Positions 46,718 through 58,800 of a stretch of 64,000 nucleotides of DNA are shown in pieces. Both the position numbers and the translations under genes were made by a program. Numbering within the stretch: the first letter of the stretch is position 1; every line of letters begins with the position of its first letter. This stretch comes from Stenotrophomonas nematodicola (GTDB taxonomy: Bacteria > Pseudomonadota > Gammaproteobacteria > Xanthomonadales > Xanthomonadaceae): contig NZ_WIAY01000007.1 of NCBI RefSeq assembly GCF_009467805.1, positions 154,845 through 218,844 on the forward strand, in the 5' to 3' direction. Under the pieces are notes generated by a model. The model was not told where the DNA came from, did no database searches, and saw nothing but the letters and a program-made list of their open reading frames with translations.

Positions 46718-49700
46718 ATGCAGGACGAACACACCGGGTACAGCCTTTCGGAGCAACAGCGGACCCGCCTGGCAGCACGCCCGGCCGATCATGCCGGGCG
46801 CATCGGCGTGCATGCCTGGGCGCTGGGCGCCGGGCTGGATCCCGCGCGCCTGCAGGCGGCGGTAAGCGCGGTGGTCGACCGCCATGAAATCCTGCGGACC
46901 GGCTATCCGGTCGTGCAGGGCTTCAGCGAGTCGCTTCAGGTGGTCCTGCCGCAGGCACGGATCGACTGGCTGCCCTCCACGGGAAACCTCGCGGACGACC
47001 TGGCGCTGCTGGTTGCGCGCGCCCCCCTGGCCGTCGGGACGCTGGAGGCCATCGCGTCCACCCACGCGCAGGGCGGCCATCTGCTGCTGCGCGGCACCGA
47101 CCTGCAGTTCGACGCCGTGTCGCTGGCGGTCTTCGCGCGTCATCTGCAGCGTGAACTCGCCGGCGATACCGATGCACGCGAGGACGCCATCGTCCAGCAC
47201 GCCGACTACGCCGAGTGGCAACAGCAACAGTGGCCCGCCCGGGCCGAGGGCCATGCCGACGTCCACCTGCAGCGGACCCTGCCGTTCGCCCGTCCGGCAG
47301 CCGGCGCAGGGCGTGAACGTGGCCGCGTCGCGTTGACCGTCCCCGCCGCGCTGGCCACGCAGGTACCGTCTCCGGCGCAGCCGGGTGCCGCGAGGGCGCG
47401 CCTGCTGTTTGCCTGGCTGCAGGTCCTGCGCCGGCACCAGGGCGACACTCTGGTCCACGTCGACCTTGAAGCCCCGTCGCGCGTCGCCGAGCTGGACGAG
47501 GCGATCGGGCCCTACAGCCAGCGTGTCGCCGTCGGTGTCGAGGTCGATCCTTCCCACGCGCTTGGCCAGGCCCTGGCGCAACTGGAGGCGACGGTCGCCG
47601 CCGCCGCTGCCAGCGTGGCCTTCGCGCCGGCGGCATCGGGTGGCCTGGCCGGCTTCCTCCATCGCGTACATGTGGCCGCACCGGTAGACGCCGTGCACCT
47701 GGTCGCGTCGCACCCGGCCGACAGCGAGGGCGCGCTGGACCTTGTCTGCGAGCAGTTCGGCGACCGTCTGCAGCTCATGATCCAGTACGACCGCGGGCAG
47801 TACGGGGATGCGGATGCTGCCGTGCTGGGCGAACAGTTCCTGGACGCGCTGGACGCGGTGTGCACGTCGGACCTGGAGACGCCGGTGGCCGCGCTGTCGG
47901 GACGCGCGGCGGGCACCGCCGCCAGTGCCGTCCTGCACGGGCCGCTGCTGCCGCCCGTCGCCGCCGACCGGCGGGGTCTGGCTGGCCTGTTCCTGCACGC
48001 AGCGGCGCAATCGCCGGCGCGTGTCGCACTGGTCCGGGAATCGCAGCAGCTCACGTATGGCGACCTGGAGCGCCGCAGTGCGCAGCTGGCCGCGCACCTG
48101 GCCGCGCTGGGGGCCAGGCCGGAGCGCCGGGTCGGCGTCTGCTTGGCCAATCCGCTCGACATGATTGTCGCGATCCTGGCGGTACTGCGCTGCGGGGCAA
48201 CCTACCTGCCACTCGATGTTGCCTACCCGCAGGCGCGACTGCGCTACATGCTCGCCGATGCCGGCGCCGCGTGGCTGATCGTCGATGAGCGCCAGGCGCA
48301 GGCGGACCTGTGCGACGGCCTGCCGGTGACATCGCTGGTGTTCGGTGACGCCATGCAGACCCCCGCCGGTCATCCCGGCGTGGATGCGGACCTGCATCCG
48401 GAGACCGCCGCGTACATGATCTATACGTCCGGTTCCACCGGACAGCCAAAGGGCGTCTGCGTGCCGCACGCCGCCATCCTCGCGTCCACCGCGGCACGCG
48501 GGCTGGGCTATCGCGATCCGCCGCAGTGCTTCCTGCTGCTGTCATCGTTCTCGTTCGACAGCTCCATTGCCGGCATCTTCTGGACCCTCGGGTCCGGCGG
48601 CACACTGGTCATGACCACCCCCGAGGTCGTTCACGACATCACCTGCCTGTCCGAGCTGGTCCGCGCCCGCCAGATCACCCACACCCTGATGGTGCCGTCC
48701 CTGTACGCCACGCTGCTGTCGTCGGGCGATCCGGCCACCCTGACGAGCCTGCGCACCGTGATCGTTGCCGGCGAGGCATGTCCGCCGGCGCTGGTGGAGC
48801 GTCACCGCGCGCTGCTTCCGGCCACCGCACTGTTCAATGAGTACGGACCCACCGAGACCGCCGTGTGGTGCACGGTCGAGGATCTGGGTGCTGGGGGACC
48901 GCGTGTGGGCATCGGGGCTCCGACGGCGGGCACCCGGATCTACCTGCTGGACGGCCACGGCGACGCGGTCCCGGTGGGGGTGGTCGGCGAAGTCCACATC
49001 GGGGGCGCGGGCGTGGCACGCGGCTACGCCGGCCGCGCCGATGCCACCGCCGAGCGCTATCTACCCGATCCGTTCGGCACCGGCCCCGGTGCACGCCTCT
49101 ACCGCAGCGGCGACCTTGCGCGCGCCCTGGCGGACGGGCGCCTGGACTACGTGGGCCGGATCGACGCGCAGGTCAAGATCCGCGGACACCGCATCGAACT
49201 GGGCGAAGTGGAGTCGCAGCTTGCGCAGCATCCCGCCGTGGCCCAGTGCGCGGTTGTCGCACGAGGCCAGGCCGGCGAGCAGGTGCTGATCGCCTACTGG
49301 AGCGCGCACGCAGATGCGGCGGCCGACGTTCTGCAGCTGCACGACCACATGCGGCACCGGCTGCCGTCGCACATGCTGCCGCAGGACTACCTGCAGATGG
49401 ACGCGCTGCCGCGGACCGCCAACGGCAAGATCGATCGCGGCGCGCTGCCCGATCCCGATCAGCTGCGGGCAACGTCGGTGCATGTCGCGCCCGAACCCGG
49501 CATCGAGACCCGGTTGGCCGCGCTGTGGGAGGCGCTGCTCGGCGTGGAGGGCATCGGCCGCAACGACAACTTCTTCAAACGCGGTGGCCACTCGCTGCTG
49601 GCCATGCAGTTGATCTCGCGCATCCGCGACGCGTTCGACGTGGAGGCACGGATCAAGCTGATCTTCGACCACCCCGAGCTGTCGGCGATGGCGGTGCAGC

Positions 49701-49762
49701 TGCAGGCGCTGATCGAGGAGACCGCCGACGCAGGCCCGGCACTGGATGTGCTGGAGCTGTGA
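46718..49762 (+). CDS. NRPS5: interface domain-A(His-like)-T
   Basis: A 1014-residue protein laid out like NRPS4. The N-terminal condensation-like domain (about 6-400) lacks HHxxxDG; LLRGTDLQFDAVSL stands there and HADYAEWQQQQW follows, so it is read as an interface domain. A about 421-915 (YTSGSTGQPKG; SFDSSIAG; NEYGPTET) gives the code DSALIAEVWK. I relate this to histidine codes such as DSELTAEVCK of bacitracin, and histidine would fit the known interface-hydroxylase class, but I could not check it. The carrier is KRGGHSL (Ser959), with K-R where E-L is usual. The short acidic tail ALDVLEL probably docks to NRPS6. 104 bp separate the genes. Confidence 0.92.
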   Translation: MQDEHTGYSLSEQQRTRLAARPADHAGRIGVHAWALGAGLDPARLQAAVSAVVDRHEILRTGYPVVQGFSESLQVVLPQARIDWLPSTGNLADDLALLVARAPLAVGTLEAIASTHAQGGHLLLRGTDLQFDAVSLAVFARHLQRELAGDTDAREDAIVQHADYAEWQQQQWPARAEGHADVHLQRTLPFARPAAGAGRERGRVALTVPAALATQVPSPAQPGAARARLLFAWLQVLRRHQGDTLVHVDLEAPSRVAELDEAIGPYSQRVAVGVEVDPSHALGQALAQLEATVAAAAASVAFAPAASGGLAGFLHRVHVAAPVDAVHLVASHPADSEGALDLVCEQFGDRLQLMIQYDRGQYGDADAAVLGEQFLDALDAVCTSDLETPVAALSGRAAGTAASAVLHGPLLPPVAADRRGLAGLFLHAAAQSPARVALVRESQQLTYGDLERRSAQLAAHLAALGARPERRVGVCLANPLDMIVAILAVLRCGATYLPLDVAYPQARLRYMLADAGAAWLIVDERQAQADLCDGLPVTSLVFGDAMQTPAGHPGVDADLHPETAAYMIYTSGSTGQPKGVCVPHAAILASTAARGLGYRDPPQCFLLLSSFSFDSSIAGIFWTLGSGGTLVMTTPEVVHDITCLSELVRARQITHTLMVPSLYATLLSSGDPATLTSLRTVIVAGEACPPALVERHRALLPATALFNEYGPTETAVWCTVEDLGAGGPRVGIGAPTAGTRIYLLDGHGDAVPVGVVGEVHIGGAGVARGYAGRADATAERYLPDPFGTGPGARLYRSGDLARALADGRLDYVGRIDAQVKIRGHRIELGEVESQLAQHPAVAQCAVVARGQAGEQVLIAYWSAHADAAADVLQLHDHMRHRLPSHMLPQDYLQMDALPRTANGKIDRGALPDPDQLRATSVHVAPEPGIETRLAALWEALLGVEGIGRNDNFFKRGGHSLLAMQLISRIRDAFDVEARIKLIFDHPELSAMAVQLQALIEETADAGPALDVLEL

Positions 49763-49772
49763 GTGATGCGAT

Positions 49773-49791
49773 CCGCGGCCATGCGCCGCGG
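49773..49791. other. Short GC-rich inverted repeat between NRPS5 and NRPS6
   Basis: A perfect 7-bp arm CCGCGGC pairs with GCCGCGG across a 5-base loop in the 104-bp gap. There is no T-tract, so it is not a standard terminator. It could slow ribosomes or attenuate transcription, or be chance in GC-rich DNA. Confidence 0.25.
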
Positions 49792-49866
49792 AAGGACTGA
49801 CAAGGCAGGACGCGCGCGGCATGGGGCAGGCGCGGGCCATGCCGGCAAACGGACGCAGGATCAACG

Positions 49867-52800
49867 ATGAACAGGACGTACATTGAGCAGTTGCGCGCGA
49901 AGGGCCTGGAACTGGCCGCGCATGGGGATCAACTGCGGATCAGCGCGGCAAAGGGGGTCATCACGCCCGCGCTGGCCAGCGAGCTGAAGGAACGCAAGGC
50001 GCAGATCCTGCAGGCGCTTGCGGAAGAACAGGCCGCGCCGATTCCGTTGTCGTTCCAGCAGCAGCGTCTGTGGTTCCTCGATGAGCTGGGCGGGCAGGAC
50101 GGCACCTACAACATCTCCACCGCGTTCCGCATCCACGGTCGCATGGACGTGCCCACCTTCCAAAGCGCATTCGCCACCCTGGTGGCGCGCCACGAAGCCT
50201 TGCGCACGCGTATCGAGGTGGTCGACGGCGAGGCCGCGCAGATCATCGATCCGGGTCCCGGTTGCGGCCTGGCGGTCCATGCCGCGCCGACGCCGGTGGA
50301 CGAGCGCGACGCACGCGTCGCCGCGCTGTACCAGCAGCAGGACCAGGTGCGCTTCGCGCTGCGCCAGGGCCCGCTGCACCGTTTCGAACTGCATCGGTTC
50401 GCCGAGGACGACCACCTCCTGTTGACCAACGTCCACCACCTGGTGTTCGACGGCTGGTCATCGGCGGTGATGGTCCGCGAACTGGCCGCGCTGTACACGG
50501 CCGGCCTGGAGCAGCGCCCCCTCGCACTGCCGCCTCCGGCGCGGCAGTACCGCGACTTTGCGCGTTGGCAGCGTCGCCAGCTGCAGAGCGGGCAGTGGGA
50601 TGCCCAACTGGCGTATTGGACCCAGGCCCTTGAGGGCATGCCGCCGCTGCTCGATCTTCCGCTAGATCGTCCCCGCCCGCTGCAGCGCAGCTCGCGCGGT
50701 GCGACCTGTCCGATCCGCTTCGGGGCGGACCTGAGCCAGCGGCTCGCCGCATTCAGCAGTCGCAGCGGCTACAGCCCGTACATGATCGTGCTGGCCGCAC
50801 TGACCGCCGTACTCGGTCGCCTGTCCAGCCAGGACGACGTGGCGGTGGGCACGATGATCGCCAATCGCAACCACGGCGAGTTCGAGCATACGCTGGGCTT
50901 CTTCGCCAACACCCTGGTGCTGCGCACGCGGATTCCCGCCGCGACCACGTTCGCCGATCACCTGGCCGCGACGCGCCGCACCGTGCTTGATGCCTTCGAG
51001 CACCAGGATGCACCGTTCGAGCGCATCCTGGACAGCCTGCAGGTGGAGCGCACGCCGGCGTATACCCCGCTGTTCCAGACGATGTTCGTCTGGCAGGGAG
51101 CGGTTACCGCTTCTCTCGACCTGCCCGGGCTGCGTTTCGAGGACATCTATCGCGACAGCGGACAGGCGAAGTTCGATCTGACCTTCACGCTCGTGGAGGA
51201 GCGTGAGGGGATCAGCGGCGGGTTGCAGTACAACACCGACCTGTTCGACGCCAGCACCGCCGATCGCATGGTGGCGTGCCTGCAGCATGTGCTCGGCCAG
51301 GCGATCGATGCGCCGTCGACGGTGCTGGAACAGATCCCGTTGACGCCGGCACCGGCAGCCCTCCGGCCCGTGGCATCGCCCGCGCCGGCAGTGGAAGAGG
51401 GGGATATCGCGAGCCGGTTCGAGGCCATGTGCGATGCACATCCCGGCGCGATCGCGATCACCTGCGGCGATGAGAGCATCGCCTACGCGGACCTCGATGC
51501 GCGTGCCAATGCGGTGGCGGCGCTGCTTGCCGGGCACGGAATCGGGCGTGGCGATCGCGTCGCGCTGTTCATCGACCGCTCGGTCGATCTGATCGTGGCA
51601 ATGCTGGCCGTGTGCAAGGCCGGGGCCTGCTATGTTCCGGTCGATCCCAACGGGCCGATCGAGCGCCTGCGGCATATTCTTCGTGATGCCGCCGTGGCCG
51701 CCAGCCTGGTGGGTGCCACCGAGCAGGCGCAGTACGCGCGCGTCAATGACGGCAACCCGCTCGCGCCCCGGGTGCTGGACATGGCGGCCAGCCACGGCGC
51801 CTCCCGCCGCGAGCGTCCGCGGGTCGCGCTGCGTGCTCAGGACCCGGCCTATGTGATCTACACCTCCGGCTCGACGGGACTGCCAAAAGGCAGCGTGATT
51901 CCGCACGGCAACGTGCTGCGCCTGTTCGACGCGACCGCACCCTGGTTCGGTTTCGGGCCGGACGATGCCTGGACGCTGTTCCATTCCAGTGCGTTCGATT
52001 TCTCGGTGTGGGAGATCTGGGGAGCCCTGCTGCATGGCGGCCGCCTGGTCATCGTCCCGTACCTTGTCAGCCGCGATCCACACGCATTCCATGCCTTGCT
52101 GGTCGATCAGCAGATCACGGTCCTCAATCAGACACCGTCGGCCTTCCTGCAGCTTGCCGAAGCCGATGATGCCGCTGGCGAGGCGCAGCGGCAGGCGCTG
52201 GCGCTGCGCTGGGTGGTGTTCGGCGGCGAGGCGCTCACGCTGCCTGCGCTGGCGCCGTGGTTTGCCCGGCGTCATGGCGCGGGGCCGCGCCTGGTCAACA
52301 TGTACGGCATCACCGAGACGACGGTGCACGTGACCTACCGGGAGATTGTCCAGGACGATACCCGTCAGCCGCGCAGTCTGATCGGTGACCCGATCCCCGA
52401 CCTCAGCCTGCACCTGCTGGATGCCGACCTGCAGCCGGTACCGACCGGCGTGCTCGGCGAACTGCATGTCGGCGGCGCAGGCCTCGCGCAGTGCTACCTC
52501 GGCCAGCCGGCCCTGACCGCGCAGCGCTTCGTGCCCGATCCGTTCGGTGCAGGCGGCGCACGCCTGTACCGCACCGGTGATCTGGCCCGCATCGGCAACG
52601 ACGGGCAGCTGGAGTACGTGGGGAGACGCGACGCGCAGGTCAAGCTGCGTGGCTTCCGGATCGAGCTGGGCGAGGTGGAACATGCCGTGGCGGCGCTGCC
52701 CGGCGTCGCCAACGCACTGGTGCAGCTGCGCGACGTGTCCGACATCGGCAAGCGTCTGGTCGCCTACATCGTGCCGGATCCGGCGGTCGCGCTGCAGGAC

Positions 52801-55800
52801 GCGTCCGCGTTGCGCGAGGCGTTGCTGGCCCGCCTGCCCGAGCACATGGTGCCGACGGTATTCATGCCGCTCGCGCGGTTCCCGCTCACCGCCAATGGCA
52901 AGATCGACGTGGCGATGCTGCCACCTCCGGCACTCGCCGTGGCGGATCGACGTGGCGCGGCCGCGCCGCGCGACGCCGCCGAGGCCGCGTTGCTGGCCGT
53001 CTGGCAGACGGCACTGGGTCGTGACGACATCGGCGTGGACGACAACTACTTTGCTCTCGGCGGCGATTCGATCCGCAGCATCCGCCTCATCGCGCAGGCC
53101 CGGGCCAGGGGCATCACCTTCAGTGTGGCGCAGTTGTTCGCGGCGCAGACCGTGGCGGCCCTGGCCCGGCTGGCCACGTTCGATGCATCTGCCGGCCCGC
53201 TGACGCTGACGCCGACGCTGGCTGCATTCGCGCTGCTGGAGGCCGATGAGCGCGTGGCACTGCCGGGCGACGTCGTCGATGCGTACCCGCTTGCCGCACT
53301 GCAGGCCGGCATGATCCACCATTCGCTGCTCGACCCGGGACAGGGCCACTACCACAACGTTTCCAGCCTGGCAGTGCGCGGTTGTCCAATGGACGCGGCG
53401 ACCTTCCAGGCGGCGCTGGCGGCCGTCGCCTCGCGGCATCCCATCCTGCGCACCTCCTTCAGCATGGACGGCACCGGCCGTCCGCTGCAGCGGGTGCACG
53501 CCGATGTCGGGGTGGCCTTCGACTGCATCGATCTGCGTGGATCGAGTGCGGCAGCGCAGGCGGAGGCCATCGACGCGCTGATCGCGGCGCAGAAGCAGAC
53601 GCCGTTCGACCTGGAGCAGGCACCGCTGTACCGGATCTTCATCCAGCTCACGGCCCCGGACGCGTTCCAGATCACCTGGGTGGACCATCACGCCATTCTG
53701 GATGGGTGGAGCGTGGCCTCGTTCTTTACCGAGCTGTTCGACACCTACTTCCGCTTGCGCGGCGGCGCGCCCGTCGCATCGACGCCGCTGCACAGCCAGT
53801 ACCGCGATTTCGTGGCGGCCGAGGGTGCTGCCCTGGCAGACCCGCACACGCGCGCATACTGGGCCGGCGTGCTGGACAGCGCCCCGTTCCTGGCGCTGCC
53901 ACGCACCGCCGGTGCGGGCGACACTGCCGCCACCGGCGGGTTCCGTTGCGAGGTCGCCTTGCCCGACGGTCACGCCGATCGGCTGCGTGCGCTGGCGCGC
54001 GACGCCGGCGTGCCCCTGCGGACCGTGCTGCTGGCCGTGCACATGAAAGTGCTGTCGATGCTGGGAACGCAGCAGGACGTGGTCAGTGGCGTGGTGTCCA
54101 ATGGCCGCCTCGAGCACGAGGATGGCGATCGCTGCCTGGGACTGTTCCTCAACACCCTTCCGCTGCGGATGTCGCTGCCGGGTGGCGCGAGCTGGCGTCA
54201 GCTGCTGGCCGGAACCTTCGCTGCCGAGCAGGGATTGCTGGCCAACCGGCGTTTCCCGTTGTCCGAACTGCAGCGGATGAACAGGGGGGAGCCGTTGTTC
54301 GAGGTCGCCTTCAATTTCATCAGCTTCCACGTGCTGCGCCAGATGGACGATGCCCTGCCGCAGGGGTTCGAGGTGGAGCAGCGTGAACAGTTCCAGCGCA
54401 ACAGCTTCGCGCTGATGTGCGGGTTCCGCGAGGACCCCGGAAGCGGCGTGGTGGGGCTGGACCTGCAGTTCGATCCGCACCGTCTGTCACGTCTGGATGT
54501 GGAGCGCGCGGGCCGCTGTTACCGGGCCGTGCTCGAGGCCATGCTGGCGTGTCCGGGGCAGGCCCACGACGCGGCGGCGTGGCTGGACCCGATGGACCGC
54601 GATTGGCTGCAGGGCGTGGCCGAGGTCGGCACGCTGCCGGCGGCCCCGGTATCGGTGGACGTGCGCGTGCAGCGCCAGGCCCGGCTCACGCCGGCGGTGG
54701 TCGCCATCGAAGCGGCAGGCGTGCAGGTGTCGTACGGGCAGTTGGACGCGGCCGTGTCGCACCTGGCCCGCCAGCTCCGTGAGCGCGGCATCGGCGACGG
54801 TGACCGGGTTGCGGTGTGCATGCAGCGCGACGTCGGCCTGGTGATCGCGTTGCTGGCCATCCTGCGGACCGGTGCAGCCTACGTCCCGATGGATCCGGGC
54901 TACCCGATCGAGCGGTTGCAGTACATCGCCCGTGACGCAGCGCCGGCCCTCCTGCTGGCAACGCCCGGCACGGATGCGGCGCTGGCGGCGTGCGTGCCGG
55001 CGGTCATGGACGTGACGGCAACCGGGCTTCTGGCGCACGCCGCCACCGATATGCCGGCCATGACGCGCCACGCTGCCGGGCTCAACCATCTGATCTATAC
55101 GTCCGGTTCCACCGGCGTGCCGAAGGGCGTCGCCATTACGCGCGGGGCGACGGCGGCCATGCTGGACTGGGCCGTGCAGACCTTCACGGCGACGGGGCTG
55201 CAGCGCACCCTCGCCAGCACGTCGATCTGCTTCGACCTGTCGGTGTTCGAGCTGTTCGCGCCGCTGTCCTGCGGCGGCTGCGTGGTGCTGGTGGACACCA
55301 TCCTGGACCTCGTTCATACCGATGTCGGTGCATTGACCCTGGTCAACACCGTGCCGTCGGCGCTCGGTGCGATCCTGGAGGCGGGACGTCTGCCGCGCGT
55401 GGATATCATCAACGTCGCCGGCGAGCCGCTGCCGCGTCCGCTGGTCGACAAGGCCTACGCCCATCCCGGCGTGCAGGCCGTGTTCAATCTGTATGGTCCT
55501 TCCGAGGACACCACCTATTCCACCGCCGCCCGCGTGCCGGCGGGCACGGGCTGCAAGCCCAGCATCGGCGTACCGCTTCCGGGCACGCAGGCGCATGTGC
55601 TCGACAGCGCGCTGAACAGCGTCCCGCCGGGCGCCATCGGCGAGCTCTACCTGAGCGGGGCCGGGCTTGCGCGCGGGTATCACGACCGCGCGGCGATGAC
55701 CGCCGAGCGTTTCCTGCCCTGTCCGGCGGGCGCAGGAGCGGGTGGGCGCATGTACCGCACCGGCGACATCGTCCGGTTCCTGCCCTCGGGCGAACTGGAG

Positions 55801-58800
55801 TACCTGGGGCGCAGCGATCACCAGGTCAAGCTGCGCGGGTTCCGGATCGAGCTGGGCGAGATCGAGCACGCACTGGCGATGCTGCCCGGGGTCCAGGCAA
55901 GCGCGGTCCTGGCCGACGACCCGGCGGATGCACAGCGTCGGCTCGTGGCGTATGCGCAGGTGGACGGCGACGGCGTGTCCGAAGCCAGCCTGCTGGCAGC
56001 ATTGCGCGCCCGGTTGCCGGAATTCATGGTGCCGTCGCGCGTGGTGCTGCTGCCGGCCCTGCCGATGACGCCGAACGGCAAGATCGACCGCAAGGCGTTG
56101 CCTGCCCTCGGCGTGGCGAGCGGGGAGGCGGCTGCGGCGACTGCGGTGGCGCCGCCGCGGCCGGGCACCGAAGCACTGATCGCCGAGGTGTGGAGCGGGG
56201 TGCTGGGCTGCGCGGTGGACGACCGCCATGCCGGGTTCTATGCGCTGGGAGGCGACTCCATTCTGGGTATCCAGGTGGTCGCCCGCATGCGGCGGCTGGG
56301 TTACGACCTCACGCCCCGCCTGCTGTTCGAACGCCAGACGCCTGCGGCCTTGGCAGCGTGCATCCGTCGGACCGACACGCAGGCGATGCACTGCGAGCAG
56401 GGGCCGGTCACCGGCACGGTGGAGGTCTCGCCGGTGCAGCACTGGTTTGTCGATCAGGCCCTGGCGCATTGGCAGCACTGGAATCAGGCGGTCGTGTTCG
56501 ACGTGCGGCCCGACCTCGACGCCGCACGGCTGCGCCGGGCGCTTGGCCTGGTGATGGCACACCACGACATGCTGCGGGCCAGCCTGGTACCCGACGGTGA
56601 CGCAACGCGGCAATGGATCGGGACGGCCGACAGCGAGCCTGTCCTCGAGGAGGTGGTCATCGATCCCCCGGGCAGTCCGCAGGGGGATGCGCAGTGGCTG
56701 GCAACGGCGGACGCGCTCCAGGCCTCGCTGCAGCCGGCCCAGGGCCGGGTCATGGCCGGCGCATGGGTCCACTGCGATGGCGGGCCTGCCCGTCTGCTGC
56801 TGGTGGCGCACCATCTTGTCGTGGACGCCGTGTCCTGGCGCGTGCTGATCGAAGACCTCGAAACCGCCTGCGCCGCCGTGGCACAGGGCAGTTCGGCCGT
56901 GTTCCCGGCAAAAACCACCGCGTACCCCTACTGGACCCAACGGTTGCTGGGCGACCTGCGTGCGGGACGCTGGAACGCCGAACGCAGCTACTGGCAGTCG
57001 GTGCTGGACACCGCCGCGCCTGCGCTGCCCCGGCAGCGGGACGGCGTCAATGACGTCCGCTCGGCGCGCAACATCAGCGTGGCGCTGGATGCCGGGGAAA
57101 CCGAGCGGCTGCTGCGTACGGTGCCGGCCGCGTATCAGACCGAAATCAACGACGTCCTGCTGCTCGCGCTTGCCCACGCACTTCGTGCGTGGACCGGCCA
57201 GCACAGCATCGCGCTGACCCTGGAAGGGCACGGCCGTGAGGACCTGTTCGACGACGTCGACCTGTCCCGCACCGTCGGATGGTTCACCTCGATGTATCCG
57301 GTCAGCCTGGTGCTGGAGCACGGCGCCGACCTGGCGGCCGACCTCAAGGCAGTGAAGGAACAGCTGCGGCGCATTCCCGGCAAGGGCATCGGGTTCGGGA
57401 TGCTGCGCCACCCCGCCGCAGGCGCGGAACGTCTGCCGCGCTCCGGGGCACATGCCGACATCGGGTTCAACTACCTGGGCCAGTTCGACGCCGGTACACC
57501 CGGCAGCGCGGACCGCTGGCTGCGTCCGGCAGACGCGCCGACCGGCGCGCTGCATGCGCCGGGACAGGACCGCGCGCACCTGCTGGACATCACCGCAGCC
57601 GTCACCGGTCGACGCTTCGGAGTGAACTGGACGTACTCGGAGAACATCCACGACCGTGCGGCCATCGAGGCGCTGGCCGATGCCTTCATGGTCAGCCTGC
57701 GCGCGATCATCGCGCATTGCAGCAGCCCCGGACGCTGGGGCCGGACGCCCTCGGACTACCCGCTGGCAGGGCTCGATCAGGTCACCCTGGACGGCGTGCT
57801 GGAGGCGTACCCCGACGGGGTGGAGGACATCTACCCGGCCACGCCGCTGCAGCAGGGCCTGATCCACCATTCCCTGCTTGATCCGGACGGGGGGACCTAC
57901 CTGATCCAGATGGATTTCAGCCTGCCGGACGCGCTGGATGTCGACCGGCTGGTGGCGGCCTGGCAGCGGGTGCTGGCCGGGCACGCGATCCTGCGCACCG
58001 CGTTCGTGCAGCTTGCCGACAGCCGCCTGCTGCAGGTGGTCCAGCCCGCCCCGGCGCTGCCCGTGCAGCGGTTGGACTGGCGCGCCCGGCAGAACGATGC
58101 GGAGGCCGCGTGGCAACAACTGCAGGCACGCGACCGCGCCGTCGGTTTCGACTTCGCGGTGGCGCCGCTGCTGCGCCTGCATATCGCGCAGATGCCCGAT
58201 CACGCACATCGCCTCCTGCTGACCTACCATCACGCGCTGTTGGACGGGTGGTCCATTCCGCTGCTGCTGGAGCGGGTGCACGCCGCGTACGCGCGTGCGG
58301 CGGATGGCCAGGCCAACGCTGTGCCGGAAATGCCCGGCAGGCCGTTCCGCGACTACGTCCAGTGGCTTGCCGAGCGACCGGTGGAGACGGCGGAGCGCTA
58401 CTGGCGCGACCACCTGGACGGCTTCAGCCAGGCAACGACCATCCTGCAGGGCGCCGCCAGCGAAGGGCTGGGCAGCGCGTGCCAGCGTCTGGTCGTATCG
58501 CCGGCGCTGCATGCGGCGATCGACGCGCTGGCGCGCCGCCAGGGCACGACCCAGAGCAGCGTGCTGCAACTGGCCTGGGCGCGGGTGGTGTCCCGCTACA
58601 GCGGCCGCCACGACGTGGTGTTCGGTGTCACCGGTGCCGGGCGACCGCCGGAGATGGCCGATATCGAAGCGTCCGTGGGCGTGTTCATCAACACCGTTCC
58701 CGCGCGGTTCCGGCTGGCGGCGAACGCGCGCGTCGGCGACCTGCTGCGCGAGTGCCACGCGCAGCAGGTGCAGCGCGACGAACATGCGTTCCTGCCGCTG

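Noticed and set aside
53275..54570. Dual condensation/epimerisation domain in NRPS6 C2
   Set aside because: The D-type leader is present, but I cannot see the full extended N-terminal HH-x-GD motif of dual domains; left as C of uncertain stereotype.
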